A DNA stretch of 64,000 nt from Haplosporangium gracile. Taxonomy: Eukaryota; Mortierellomycota; Mortierellomycetes; Mortierellales; Mortierellaceae. The stretch is from the NCBI GenBank assembly GCA_015499985.1, contig JAAAUF010000008.1, positions 1-64,000 of the forward strand. Direction: 5' to 3'. The position numbers were made by a program, and so were the translations under genes. Below are positions 37,230-50,300 of this stretch, piece after piece (position 1 is the first letter of the stretch; the number at the start of each line of letters is the position of its first letter). The notes beneath the pieces are model-generated. The model searched no databases and was not told the DNA's origin. It saw nothing but the letters and a program-made list of their open reading frames with translations.

Positions 37230-39280
37230 ATGTCGGGCATCAGCACTCGCATCGGTAAAGCACACATCCATCCGCACAACAACACATCACTGTCCTTTAA
37301 CAACACAAAAACACCTACTGCTGCACGAATTCGTCACTAACGTGCTTCAAAAATATAAACAATGACCATGGAATAGACAAGGGCACAACTAGGTTCGCTC
37401 CAAAGCTCAAGGCACGCCCCAACCGTGGCAAGGCCACAACCGCTTCGGAAGATGGAACCCCTGCAGCAACACCCTCTATCGACGGCAGTGATACCGGATC
37501 CTTTCGCGCATCATTGACAGAGTCCGACACTGGAAGCACTAGCACCAACAACAATAACAATACCTCCACGCTGTCAACAGTACCAGAGAAATCGGCAGTT
37601 GCAATAACCTCAAGAAGACTCTCGACCGCCACACCCATGTCCCCGCCATCCTCTCATATCCGTGCCATTAACACACCCAAATCGCCCGTCTTATCACCTA
37701 CGAAGATGTCAAATCCTGCTCAGGACATCCAAACACCTTCTTCCTCCTCTTCCGCCTCCGCCTCGCATACCTTCAAACCAGCCGCAATCGCCATTATTCC
37801 AGGATCTTCTTCATCCACTTCAGCCACAAACCCACCCACCATCAGGAGCGGAGCTTCTGTCATCTCTCTCCCTTCAATAAGGGGGCGCGCCGAATCTGAA
37901 GATATCTCTGGCGAAGACGAAGAAGACGACAACAACGGCTTCTCTCCACCTAAGAAAAAGGCCAAAGCCAAATATGTCCGACCCAAGAACAGCCGCTTCG
38001 GAGGAGGAGGAGGAGGAGGAGCGGCAGCAGCGGAGGAGCTACAGCTGACAGAGGATGGCGAGGAAATTGTGCCCGATTACTCGGATACGCCCATGTATGA
38101 GTTTGTCAAGGATATGGGTACAGGACGGAGATCAAAAATTTTCTTGGAACACCAAAAGATCATGGATGAGAAGAGACGAGTCAAGCGACAGGAGAAGATC
38201 AACCGGGAGATGCGGATTGCTGAAGGACGGGATGCTTCAGAGACACCGGCACCCGTGGACGACGAGGAGGAAGAGTATCCTGAGGGTGAGGATGACTACA
38301 CTTCTGTCAAGAAGGACGAGAAGGGCAAGCAGCGCGCCAAATCAGAGACCGTGACACCAAAGGCACCCCCGGTGAAAACGTAAGGTGCCATCATTTGCCA
38401 TATTTTTTTAAAAGCATTAATCACGTTGGCTGTCGTTATGTGAGTAAATTTCTAGCATCGTGCTTATTTATTCACTGTATTAGATTTGCTCCGCAAGTGC
38501 GAGTTGTCGATGGACGAATTGAGCTGGACATGGATTCTTTGACGGTCGACCACGCCGTTGTGGATGCAGCTGATCACTTGGAACCCTTGGAGTATGTCGA
38601 TGAATCGGCTGCGACTCGCTTCACTAATAGCGCCAGTTATTCCAAAAAGAATAAGTCTGAAAAATGGTCCGAAGAAGATACAGAACTATTTTTCCAGGTA
38701 AGTTTCTAGTTTTTTTTATCTTCATCTGCGCCGCAGTATATTTTCAATGAAGCGAGATGAATAGTGGGTTTAACAAACCTGTGAATTTCTTTCAATGTTG
38801 TTAATAGGCGCTGTCACAGTGGGGAACAGACTTTGGAATCATCTGCAAAATATTTCCCAAGAAGTCGCGCATAGCAATCAGGAACAAGTTCAAGCGCGAA
38901 GACCGTATCAACCATGCACGAGTTGAGCAGGCACTAAACAAGAAGACCCCTATTGGTAAGTATATTGAAAGCCATACTGGCGTTTTTCAATTGGTCGTCA
39001 AGGAAGGTTATTAAATTCCTCGAACGCTAATGTTGATATTTTTTGTTCCCCAATGAAAAATGTGATAGATTTGGAGTCATATTCCCAAATGACAAACACA
39101 TCGTTCCCAGAGGTGGATGAGCTCGGACTTATCAAGAAGCCAGAAGAAGGCGAAGATGAGCCACTGTTTGACCCAGCCTTCGATGACGAATATGGCGATG
39201 AATATGCAGATGAAGATATGGAGGTACAAGAAGAGATCATCGAAGGCGATGGTGGTGAGGAAATCGTCGGATCCATTTGA
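37230..39280 (+). CDS. BDP1: TFIIIB B'' subunit (Bdp1), SANT domain
   Basis: Component of TFIIIB that opens and stabilises RNA polymerase III promoters. Exons 37230-37254, 37377-38379, 38484-38697, 38808-38955 and 39069-39280 join to 533 residues. Near the N-terminus TTRFAPKLKARPNRGK is typical of Bdp1. A long Ser/Thr/Pro-rich region follows. Then comes MYEFVKDMGTGRRSKIF, the conserved element before the SANT domain. The SANT itself spans about 400-455: KWSEEDTELFFQALSQWGTD, then ICKIFPKKSRIAIRNKFKRE. The C-terminus is very acidic. The first exon codes for only eight residues. The stop lies 245 bp from the stop of the alcohol oxidase gene on the other strand. Confidence 0.92.
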
Positions 39281-39525
39281 TCAACAATATATGGTATCGA
39301 ACGCAATGTAAAACTGACAAAAATAAACAAAAACAATAATAAGAAAATATGAACACAAGGACGTGGAAGGAGATAGTGAAAGATCGAGTATGTACAATCG
39401 CGCAAAAGGCGATAGAAAAGCACTTTTGTGTATTTTATTATTTCTTTTGTTTTGGTATCATGACAATCATCAACTCCTTTGGAAGTTATGGTTACTTGTT
39501 CTTTTTTTTTGTTTACTTCAGTTAT

Positions 39526-42500
39526 TTAAAGCTTGGAAGAGTTGTCGGCCTTCTTGATGAACTGGGCGATAGAGTGGGCAATAGAGTAGGTAGTCAACAT
39601 GGGGTTGACACCACTGGCGGTAGGGAAGACCGAGGCATCGGCAACATAAAGGCCTTTCACCTCCCAGGTCTCTCCCGTAGGCTTAACAGCAGACGTCTTG
39701 GGGTTGTTGCCCATTCGGCTAAAGAAATTGACAAGTTCAAAAAAATAGTGTCAGTCTTAGTCGTTGTTGTTATTGCCGCGGAGAACAACGAAAAAGAAAA
39801 GAATGAACGAAACAAAAACAACGAACAAGAACGTACCAGGATCCCATTTGATGAGCACTTCCGATGGTAGCCGAGCCGGGTTTGATGCTCTCGCGTACTA
39901 CGGCCTTGAGGTACTTCTTGAACTCGGGGTCTTCAACACCGAGATCCGAGCTGACCGTGAACTCAGGAATAAAGCGTTGGCAGGTCCAGACCTTCTTGGC
40001 ACCAGCAGCAACCAAGATACTCAGGGAACGCTCAATGCCCTCCTCCAGTGAAAGGGTGTCGTGTTTAGAGACCGTGTAGTTAATACGAGGCAAGCCATCG
40101 GCTCCATTAACGACCGATCCACCATCACGGTCGCGACTGAGAACAATCAGGGGGACGATGTGGTTGAGGTTCAACATAGCTCCCTTGTAGGCGGCCGCGT
40201 TTTCCCACTTGACGAAGACGGCGTTAAGACCTGGGTGGTGCGAGGGGACTTCGATCTTGGATCCGTAGCCGTTTCCGTCAGTGTTTTCCGCAACGGTCGT
40301 CAACTAAGTTTTTGCATATGCCAACAAAGATCATCCCCACAAAAATTAGTTAGCAAAGTGAACAGAAATAAAAAAAACCCCAAAGTGAACATGAACTGCT
40401 TGGCAAATTTGGACAAAATCTAAAACTTACGGCAGTCATGATAGAGCCCTGGTAACAGTCAACACGCTGGTCAAACTCGCCAAAGACATACGAGACAGGA
40501 TGGAGGTGCAAGTTTTGTCCAATATTTTTGTTCTTCAGTCCACTGCGTCTCAAAAGCGAAGGGGTGTGGATCGATCCTGACGAGACAACAACCTTGGAAG
40601 CCCGGATGGTGAACTTGCGTCCGTTCTGAGTACCAACAACTCCAACAGCCTTGCCCTTCTCGATCAAGACGCGGTCAACAAAGGAATCATGCATGAACTT
40701 GGCACCATGGTCCTTTGCGTCTGCCAAGAAAGTCATCATTGTTCCTTGCTTCTCGCCGAATCGGCAACCGAATCCACACCAGCCGCAAGAGTGCTCCTGA
40801 CCACCGGTGTTCTGGGGGATGTTCTTGGTGGGGTATCCGAGCTTGCGGCAACCCTCCAGCAAGAGCGAGTTGGCGTTGTTGTGTTTGATGTACTTGTCGG
40901 AGATATTGAGGCGGGCGGTGATGGCGTCGATGGATTGTTGGTAGGCGGGGGTGTTGAAGTAAGGAAGTCCCTGCTTGGCCCATTCCTCGCGAACATAGTG
41001 GGGGAGCTAGAAAATGAATGGAAGAAAACAAAAATGTAAGCCGATTTGACTGCAGTGAGCACAGAAAGCGCAGAAGTGTTGGTTTTGTGGCGTCAAAGCC
41101 ACTTCGGCCGTAAGTCCTGACAAGCGAGCGAGTATCAATTTCAATTATTGATAGTTACCTGAAGGGACGCGCACCAGTTGACGGTGGTTCCGCCGCCCCA
41201 GGTACCACCGGCGAGAATAGTTACAGCTCCGTCCGAGCTGGTCAGTGACCCGCCTAAAGAAGGGACAGCCAAAAATGGCAGCACACAGAGAGGAGTGTTT
41301 AGTTATCTTTCTTTTTTGCACATGCGCATGCGGATGCTCCTTGTTATCCCATTTTGTAAATGCGTCCAATTGGCAATGCCCAGCGTTAGATATATTTTGC
41401 TCTTCTCTCTCTCGTGTGTGCGTGTATGTTCTGTGGGAAGGGAAAGTGAGACTTTTACTTTGAGCAAAAGATTCCGAGCAAAAACCCACCCCTCCTTCTC
41501 TCCGAGAAAGGGACACATACATACATAAACTCAAAATTGGCTCTTTTTTTTCAAGTAAAATAGAAAACTGGATTTGCTTTTCCAAAGTGAACAATGCCCA
41601 TTTTCAGACCACAACCCTTACTTCAAAACAAACATGCTCAAAAAGAAACCACACAAATTACTGTTCTAGTTCTGCACGTACCATTCTCATAGAGGTTGGT
41701 GAAGCCATCAGCCTGGACAAGAGTCAACTCGCTTTGCTTGTAATGGTGGCCCTTCTCAATCACTAGAACACGCTTTCCGGCCTTGGAGAGCTCGGCCGCC
41801 GTCACTCCGCCACCAGCACCCGATCCAACAATCACCACATCATACGACTGCTCAAGACCCTGAGGAGGGACTTCAATAAAGTCATAAGCGGGGAATGTCT
41901 TCGAGGAGAAGCGGTCAGAGTGCATCTCGGGGTCAGCTCCAGGATAGCCCATAGCGCGTTGGGCAGACTCGATGGGGTGAGAGAAATAGCTGAGACCGGC
42001 CAAGCTCAGCATGGCACGGGAAAAGATACGAAGTTTGCCGATCATGCTGTTGGACCATCCGAGAATAATCTGGGTGCGCTGCTCGCGGGATAGCGAGGCA
42101 AACTCGCCGTAGGTTCCTCCAAGAGCCAATGTTCCCACCCTTCAGGTGCGATTGGTGAGTGAGTAACGAGAGAAAGAATGGAAAGTAGAATCGAAGTGCA
42201 TGAGTATGAGTTGTGAGAGTTGGATAGAAGGAGAGGGAAGAGGTTTTGATGGGAGAGCTGAGGCTGAGCTTAGTGTTTCATACAGAGGGTTTGTTTTCTT
42301 ACTTGGTATTGAGGACCTTGAAGACTGTGCCGAGTTCGTCAATTTTTTCCGCGGGAAGAGAGTGTAACTTGTCGATAACGAGACGTCCGAGATCCTCGTT
42401 CATGATGCCAGACTTTCCAAAGGCACGGAGAGCCTCGTCGTTGGTGCCATTGGAGTGCTTACGAACAAAATCCTCGAGTTCCTGGCCGGTAAGTTCGGGG

Positions 42501-42580
42501 ATGAAGGTGTCGATAATGGCGTAGACGACCTTGATTTGGTCGTCTGTCAATCTGGGTTTGGGTGCTGGGGTAGCGGGCAT
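39526..42580 (-). CDS. FAO1: Long-chain fatty alcohol oxidase (GMC family), PTS1 ending
   Basis: FAD-dependent oxidase that converts long-chain alcohols to aldehydes with release of H2O2, as in omega-oxidation of alkanes and fatty acids. Seven exons (42580-42303, 42139-41682, 41253-41159, 41006-40431, 40303-39837, 39718-39526, all phases matching; six blocks as spliced) give 688 residues. An N-terminal helical segment precedes the FAD-binding loop VVIVGSGAGGG (G198, G200, G203). GGGTTVNWCASLQ, CGWCGFGCRFGEKQG and GSAHQMGSC-RMG follow, the last around the catalytic His; then GLYVADASVFPTASGVNP. The last three residues are SKL, a peroxisomal import signal. Divergent from PRP4. Confidence 0.92.
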
Positions 42581-43691
42581 GGTGTTTAGATGCAAGGAGG
42601 GGAACTAAGGGAAAGGAAAGGAAGCCGAAGAAAGAAAGAAGGAAGGAAAGAGGAAGGGGTGGGTCGAGCTTTGTATAGCAGAAAGTGTGAGTGCTCGGCA
42701 GTTGATTCAACCGAGGAAAGGAGGCGAGAGGTCCAAGTGTAAAACTGACGGTTGGAAACTTTTTGTTGAACGGGGGAGGGAAGGATTGCGTGAGAATGAA
42801 AGAGAATGAATGAAAAAAGGATGAGGGATGGAGACAACGAATAAGAAAAAGACGAATAAGAATAAGAACAAGAAAGAGTGAGTTTGGGTTTCCTTTTGTA
42901 CTCTTTTTTTTTTTTTCTTCTGAGGGCGACGGGGTCCAGTCCAGCCCAGCCCAGTCCAGTCCCGCCCAGTCCATCATACCTTCAGGCTCGCAGTCAAATA
43001 CGAAAAAAGGACTTGCGCCGTGCCTGAATTGAACGAACGTATGGATTTGAATGGCCAGTCCCTCTCTAATTTAGTCTTGGCTGACACAGTAAGTTCGCTT
43101 CACAGAAAAGTCCTCGGTTCCGACCCATCGGCTTCGGCTCGCTCTGTCTCCTTTTTTTTTTTACAAGCCGTAGGACCGGTGCGCGATCATCTTCGGACCA
43201 ATGGTTCTCTTGGTCGCACAACCATCGTGGTGCTTTGCTCCTTCATCTCGCTTATACATAATTTATAGAAATCTTTCTTCTTTCTCACCCGACCGAATCC
43301 ACTGACCTTCCCTTCGCGTGCTTTGTTACTATCACATTTTCTTTTTTTCTCCGTGCAATAAGTTCTTTCTCCACAGTGTTTGCCACAACAATGCTCTTCG
43401 TGACCTTATTGGATGAATATTCCTTCCTATCCCTCGGCCTTCTTCTCCACTATACCTATCACAACTGATGGCAGTGTGTACCCACACAACGCGCTGCTGG
43501 TCGTTCCTTCGTGACATGCAAAACCATTTGACGAGGAGAAACAAAAGGGAATTCACAGTAGCGTTGAATTTTACTAAGCCACTACCAATCTTTTTTTATT
43601 TGCCCTACGCGGTTGAACTACTCTCGTTCATTCACACTCTTTCTCTACATCGTTGCCTTTTCTACATCGCCACCACTTTCTCAACCACACA
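42581..43691. promoter_or_regulatory. Divergent intergenic region, FAO1 / PRP4
   Basis: A 1.1-kb gap. On the plus strand the FAO1 side is purine-rich (42600-42660, 42780-42870). A run of about 17 T lies near 42903-42918, followed by repeated CCAGTCCAGCCCAG words (42930-42970). No gene is seen. Confidence 0.4.
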
Positions 43692-46025
43692 ATGGACGGC
43701 ACAAACGGAAAACTACCAGCAGGGCGCATTTACTTTGGCTCACTCGAGGACGTCGAAGCAAAGAACCGTCAGGCCGCCGCAGCAGCTGATCTCGTTTCTG
43801 CCCCATCACAACCCAAAGGAACCACCCTCGACGACCTCAGTATGCTCTTGCTTGAAAGCGGAAGGATTCCCAGAGAAAGTAAATTTAACACGAAAGGAAA
43901 GCAACTGACCGTTATACCGTACTTTTGGATCAAATTGTAATAGAGGTGGATGATAAGTATGAGCTCGCGGACTCGTCGAAGCGCGCAAGAGACCAGCATA
44001 TGGAGGTCATGGAGATGTTTGAACGGAAGAAACGTGCAAGGACAGTCGTCGTTCCAACAGATGACAAGAAAGTCAGAGAGAAGCTTCGGGAACTCGGCGA
44101 ACCCGTCTGTCTTTTCGCTGAAGATGTATGTAACAAGACCTTGCTCTATTTTTATATGATGCGTTCTTGAGAGGATCATGTCCTTTTTTTACTGCGAACG
44201 GGATACTAATCGGCCGTCATTGTTTATGCATTCAACCTCGTTATAGAATATGGATCGACGAACTCGTCTCAGACACTTATTGGCGAAGGATGCAGCTATT
44301 GAAGGAGGCGATGAAAAGATGGCTTCAGGAGACGAGGAAGGCGGAAGTGATTCAGATGATGAAGAGGTATCGCTTTGTTCATTCTTTGATAGAACACCAC
44401 TGCGACCAACTGGACCGCACTTTGAGGCATGCTAACACGCGTCTTTTTTTAATAGGAGGAAGTATACACTCCAGGAACAGACAGTCTACTGAAAGCAAGA
44501 CGGGACATTGCTCATTACTCGTTGCCAAAGTAAGGTCTCCCAACTAATTCAGCATGCATTTATGGCAACCAGGATCAGGCAGGAGTGTTTAAGGCTAACG
44601 ATGTATCTTTGCTATTTCTTTCGACTATTAGGGCCGCTGAGAGAGTGAAGAGGCAAAATGCAGAAACTGATATCCCGATTGGAGTGTTCAAGGCAATGCG
44701 CTCGGAGGAGTTTGGGAAACTAATGGTAATGATTCCTTTAATTATCAAGTTCATTAAAACGCATGTTATTGGGACAACCGACAAAAGAGTGAGCATAACA
44801 CTAACTCGACAATCATTAATGTGCACTTTTCATACAGACATACGCGAATCATTCTTCGCAGATCGGCGATGACAGGCCGCTTTCTCAGTGTGCATTTTCA
44901 CCCGACAGCCAATACTTGGCAACAGGATCATTTGGAGGGCTCTGCAAGATCTGGAGCGTAGCCGACTCAAAACTCTCACATGTATTAAGAGGTAACTAGT
45001 GCCAGACGCGATGAATGACCAAACATGGTATCCCCATAGCTACTACCACATATTAACCATGACCATTCATGTTGTTAAAAGGTCACACGGACAAGATTGG
45101 AGGACTCAAGTGGCATCCAAGAGCACATATCAGTCAGGATCGTGGAGCAGTGAACCTTGCCTCAGGCGGAGGAGATGGCATTGTGAACCTGTGGTCACTC
45201 GAAAGGTATGCTTGCGATATATGCCATCCCGTGACATTTTTCTTCAAATCCCGCCTTTGTGTACGTCGTACTAATGCTTTGATTATCTGATTGTTTATTT
45301 TGCTATCTCATAGTGACACGCCGATCCAATCGTTAAAGGGTCATGAGGCCAGAGTCGCTCGTATTGGATTCCACCCCATGGGTCGCTTTTTAGGCAGTGC
45401 AGGATTCGACGGAACATGGAGACTGTGGGATATTGAGGCTGGAACAGAGGTGCTGACACAACGTGGACATTCTCGGGAGGTGTACGCGATCGGATTCCAG
45501 TGCGACGGCTCGTTGGTTGCAACAGGAGGTTTGGACGCTGTCGGAAGAGTATGGGATTTGAGGACAGGACGGTCAGCGTTGACGATGGAAGGACACGTGT
45601 CTGATATTCTGGGTATTGATTTTTCACCCAACGGATACCAAATCGCCACCGGCAGTGCAGACAATGCTATTCGGATCTGGGACTTGAGAGCGCTCCGGTC
45701 GATCCACTCCATTCCCGCCCACACCAATCTTGTCTCGGACATTAAGTTCTTTGCCGGATCGCCATATGAGAATGACCCTGACGCAAGGATGCATGTCGAG
45801 GGAGAGGAGCCACGGCCGAGCAAGAGTGGACTGTACCTCGGAAGCAGCAGTTTCGACGGTACGATCAAGATCTGGAGTGCTGACGACTGGAAGTTGCAAA
45901 AGAGTTTGGTTGGACATACGGGCAAGGTCACTGGTATCGATATCTCGAATGATGGTCGTTACATAGGCTCCAGTGGGTTTGATAGAACATTCAAGCTTTG
46001 GGCGCCCGAAGCCGCCGACTATTAG
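43692..46025 (+). CDS. PRP4: U4/U6 snRNP protein Prp4 (WD40)
   Basis: Core protein of the U4/U6.U5 tri-snRNP. Eight exons (43692-43878, 43944-44125, 44247-44366, 44456-44529, 44632-44725, 44838-44991, 45082-45205, 45314-46025) join to 548 residues. The N-terminal SFM (splicing factor motif) region has [18 protein letters not shown] and [12 protein letters not shown]. An acidic stretch, [23 protein letters not shown] residues and a WD40 propeller follow from ~225: [71 protein letters not shown] and [11 protein letters not shown], ending in [11 protein letters not shown]. This order and length match PRPF4. All splice phases fit. Confidence 0.94.
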
Positions 46026-47395
46026 CACCATAAACTACTTCTCTGTTCCACTCGATATGGATCTCTTCGCATAATTCGATGTCGCCCCCTTCACATCCAT
46101 CCTTTTGTCGCTTCATTTATTCCTTGATCATCCAATCCACACCTCTTCATGAAATTCTCATCATGCATCCATTGATATTCGATTATGTTTTTGCTTTTGA
46201 ATTGATAAAAAGATAAAAAAAGGAGGATGATGTGCCGCTCACTCAAATCGCCAAAGGTAATGGGCTGATCCGGTGCCATGGTTAAAAGTCACCAGAGTCC
46301 CGACCTCTAAGGGTTTCCAGGGCGATCTGCAGCGATGGCATACCTGGATCCTTTCCAGACCAGAATAATAACACGTTCCTAAAATCCTTCTCTAACCCTT
46401 TCACAACTTTTTCTCACGACCTTCCCTCCGTTTCGAGTTCACCGAGGCAAACAAGTAATAAGAGGGAAAGAAGAGAAAGGATGTATATGAGAGGGGGAAG
46501 AGTGGAAAGAAGGAGAAGAAGTGCGTTTTTGAGGAAGGATGGATTGCAGGCTGATTGTGTCTTTCTCCGATCGTTTAACTCGCGACTCTGATGGATGAGC
46601 AAGACGGAGGTGATTATGAGGGAGAGGGTTAAAGAAGAAGAAAAAAAAAATTTGCCTTTGCTATATTTATTTTCTTTTTTTCAAGCTTTGGGACGACTGT
46701 TAGAAAAAATCGGATCGCTTGTTCTGCGAGTTCGGATTCTTTGTTTGGTGACTTTTGGTGGCGCACCTAGGGTCGATAGAGAAAGGTTTTCTGGAGCCAA
46801 TTTGAGGTCCGATTCTAATCTTTCCGCTCATGGTTTTTGAAGGGTTCAAAGCGAAAGGGTGGATGAACCACATTTATGCATGCGCAATGGAGAGTGGTCA
46901 GGTAAAGCTGGCTGCCAGCTGAAAGCAAGCTTCTTTCGAACGTGCTTCAAAACTGTTTGTGATCACAAAGCGAGAGTGGTCAGACCAAAAATATAATAAT
47001 GTTGATTTTATAGGAGATAAGCACATCGCCATATGACAAAACAAAGAATAACATAATGCTTCATAAATATGTAATCCTACAGCAAACGCAATTTTTTGAG
47101 GATGTTGCTTGGGGAGCATTGAGATAGTCGCTGTGCCCTTTCGTTCTTCGTCATATCCTTACCTCTCAGACTCTATTGTTGAAAGTACTTATATCAAACA
47201 ACGTTTCGATCCACAACAGACCGATCAACTTTATTGACGTCGCGCCCTGCTCAGGAAAACAAGAAGGATGCAAATAGCCCGGGGGTGTGCTTCAAAGGCG
47301 CATTGCGATCGATGTTCTCGACAGTGTCCCTTAATCAATGCGTCTCATTCTAACATTCGCCTCTTTTCCAGTCCTCTTTGTAGGCCGATGTGCTC
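46026..47395. other. Intergenic region with short repeats
   Basis: No gene is supported. It contains a direct repeat of 12 bp, GAGAGTGGTCAG, at 46890-46901 and 46972-46983. Between them is a palindrome, AGCTGGC-T-GCCAGCT (46906-46920), followed by a second small hairpin (GAAAG...CTTTC, 46921-46937). These lie 400-500 bp before the Fanzor-like relic and could mark its left flank; that is unproven. A TTTTCCAG splice-acceptor-like word precedes the relic's first ATG. Confidence 0.45.
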
Positions 47396-50300
47396 ATGTC
47401 GTTTGTGGAGGATGAGGGGATTTTGGAGCTTGCAGAATTCTTAATCAACAGAGAAGGGCCGGACGACATTTTGCTGGATACAAAGATCTCTGAAACTGTG
47501 GAGGCGTAGGCACAAGGATCTTTTACAACAACTCGGTCATGCCTTGTCGCTCAATACCGCACACGAACGTCGGCTCAACCGAATCATCGTTGTGCTAGAC
47601 TTGATCAAGAACCGCCAGAACGCCAAGCCCAATCATCAGCTGAATGATCAGAATGGTTCGACTGATCACTCCGGTGGCGCTTTCGCTGACCAAGACTTCC
47701 CTTCGGACGACGACTCGGGCTCAGACTATGACTTGGACTCTAACTATGACTCAGACTCGGACTATGACTCGGATATGGAGGACATTGAAACTGCAGCCCG
47801 CACGGAGGGTGATGGTCCTGATACTACTGGATCCACAGAAATGGATTCGGTGTCAGCTGCTGGACAGAATCTCACTGGGCACACTGCAGGTACCTTAGTC
47901 GGCTGTATTTCATCATATCACTCATGAACACTGACTAATTATGTAAGTATTAAAACATTTTTTGTTGCATACTATGATCTCGCATTAATAGATCCACCCG
48001 TGAAAGAACCAACGGCTCGACAACTGAAGGCACTTGTGGCTCTAGCCAGGGCTCTTTTGGAGGATCCTGATGTCAACGGCGATGTCATCTGGGAGCATGT
48101 TCGAGATGAACTGCTTAATGCCGACAAGTGCTCAGAACGAGATCTCAGAAATGTGGCGGATATTGTCACTCAGTTACGCCCTTTTGCTACAAAGCGATCG
48201 TCAGGCGGTGCCTCTAAAGACATCAATCGCATATACTCCTCCTGGGCCCATTTACATACACTGCCAATGCTGTCCTACAAGCTACCGGGAATGGCGATTT
48301 TACGATGCAACTCTCCCCTACACCGTCTACCGGATCCGCGCACTCATTTCGCTAGATCCCATTGGCGTCTACGAGAGTCTTTGTGGCCGACAACCTGGAC
48401 GATTTAACGTGGATAGTCCAAACAGTGTATTCCTCATTTCATCCGTGGAGCGACTTAAACTGTCTCCGCAACATCAACAACGAGCGATTCACGTATTTTT
48501 GATGTGGAGCAGACTGAAAAGATCTGTAACAGTCGCGGCCTGGAGTTCTCTTACAAGTAAGTATTGATTTCAAAGTACAAAGACGTTTGAACAACTGTTC
48601 AATATGGTCATGAACTAGCTCTAACCGACATCTCATACATTTTTTACTCTAGGCTTACCTACATCGACAAATTTACAGTTCAACTCCAAGGACGACTGGT
48701 TCCGGATGGAGATAACCGACATTCCATTCACAGTGCGTATGATCAAAAACGTGCAAAAAAGTAACGACCACCGAGATCAATCAATTGGGCAACGGCGCTT
48801 CAGGAGTATCCAGCAACAGGCCAAAACCGCAGCTCAGGAAGTGAAAGTAACAATCGCCGATCTCGGATCTGGGCTTCGTTTACTGAACAACCAGCTCAAG
48901 TCTGCAGAAAGAAGTCATACAGATATGGCCAAGATACTTAAAGTTTGCAGTGGATCTAAAGAGGAACGACTTGAGCTATATCAGGAACTACAGGATACCC
49001 GTCGTGTTGTGCGAGATTTGCGGCTCGATACCCTCCCTCTGGAGCACCAGATCAGAGTCAGTTGTCGGTACAATTACTTCTACAACCGCCTTGCCAAAGC
49101 TCCCGATTCAACAACGACCACGAATACACCCTCATCCTCCCCGCCACCATCATACTCAACACTTGAACATCCCGGAACCCACGACTTTGTGGAGACAACG
49201 TCAGCCAGCGGACATCTTTCTCAAACGGAGGAGCGGAACTCAGAATTGGCAGTCGGGAGTACTGATCGAGGACTGAAGTGTATGTCTCTGACGGCCCTGA
49301 GCAAGTGGAGCACAATGCTAGAGCTAAAAAACAGGTTTCATCTACTAGGTATGTTACAAGTGCAAGTGAGGTTGTAATTGCCATGTAATCTTTTATATCC
49401 ATACAGATGCACTAGATATTATTGTGCTGTCATTTTTAGCTGACGATGATTACTTTCAGGACAAAGACGGGGAGCCGATGGAGGGCGTTGAGTTTCAGGA
49501 GCATGGTTCAGTGATGGTTCAGGAGAATTCTGCGGGAGACAACAGCCAGGCGGGAACAAAGCAGCAACTTCAAGCGAAATATAATCCAGCCTTGCCAAAG
49601 CAACGGCTCCTCGGCGCCATCAAGTTCAACAAGCCCGTAAAGATTACGGCTCCTCAGATTCGAGAGATCAGTGGATCTAGGATGATTGCGCGACGACGAG
49701 AGGCTTCTTTGCGCAAGGAAGAAAACAAGCTGGTACGGGATGCAAATCGCGAACTGTCGGACAATAGCATACATAACGCTCAGACAGTCGTCGAGGGGAA
49801 GGAGGCAGCACAGAGGAGTACTTAGGGCACTCGAAATGAGTCCGACTAGGATCAAGGATCGTTACCGTCTCGAGTCAGGACAAAAGCGTGCTTGGACAAC
49901 AGTTGCCGCCTCCAAGAGGCGCCAGGTCAAAGCAGTCGCTGATCATAAGTTCCATGTTGGAGAAATATTTACTGCGAGTTGAATTGTTGATTTAATTCAT
50001 CTACCGATGCTTGTACTAACCCACGCTCCTATATTTTTCTTTTTGTGACAGCACCAAAACTATCGTACAGGACCGTCGCGTCACACCCTGCTCTCGACAG
50101 CAACCTCCCGGAACTCGGATTTGCCATGTCGATTTCAACCTCTCAGGCGTCTCATTACGCAGAACCTGATCCGTTTGCTTTTGGGTACGCAAAACTGGAT
50201 ATTGGAGGACGCCCGCCTCACACGCCTGGAATCCGAAGTCCCAACTCTAGAACTTGGCATGTACTTGCACAGGAGTTCGCTTTTGGATCATCGGCTCCAG

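Noticed and set aside
46091..46279. Minus-strand 62-codon frame starting MAPDQPITFGDL
   Set aside because: It resembles a start of a real protein for 12 residues, but no family was recognised, no splice continuation gives an open frame, and it overlaps the PRP4 3' flank.
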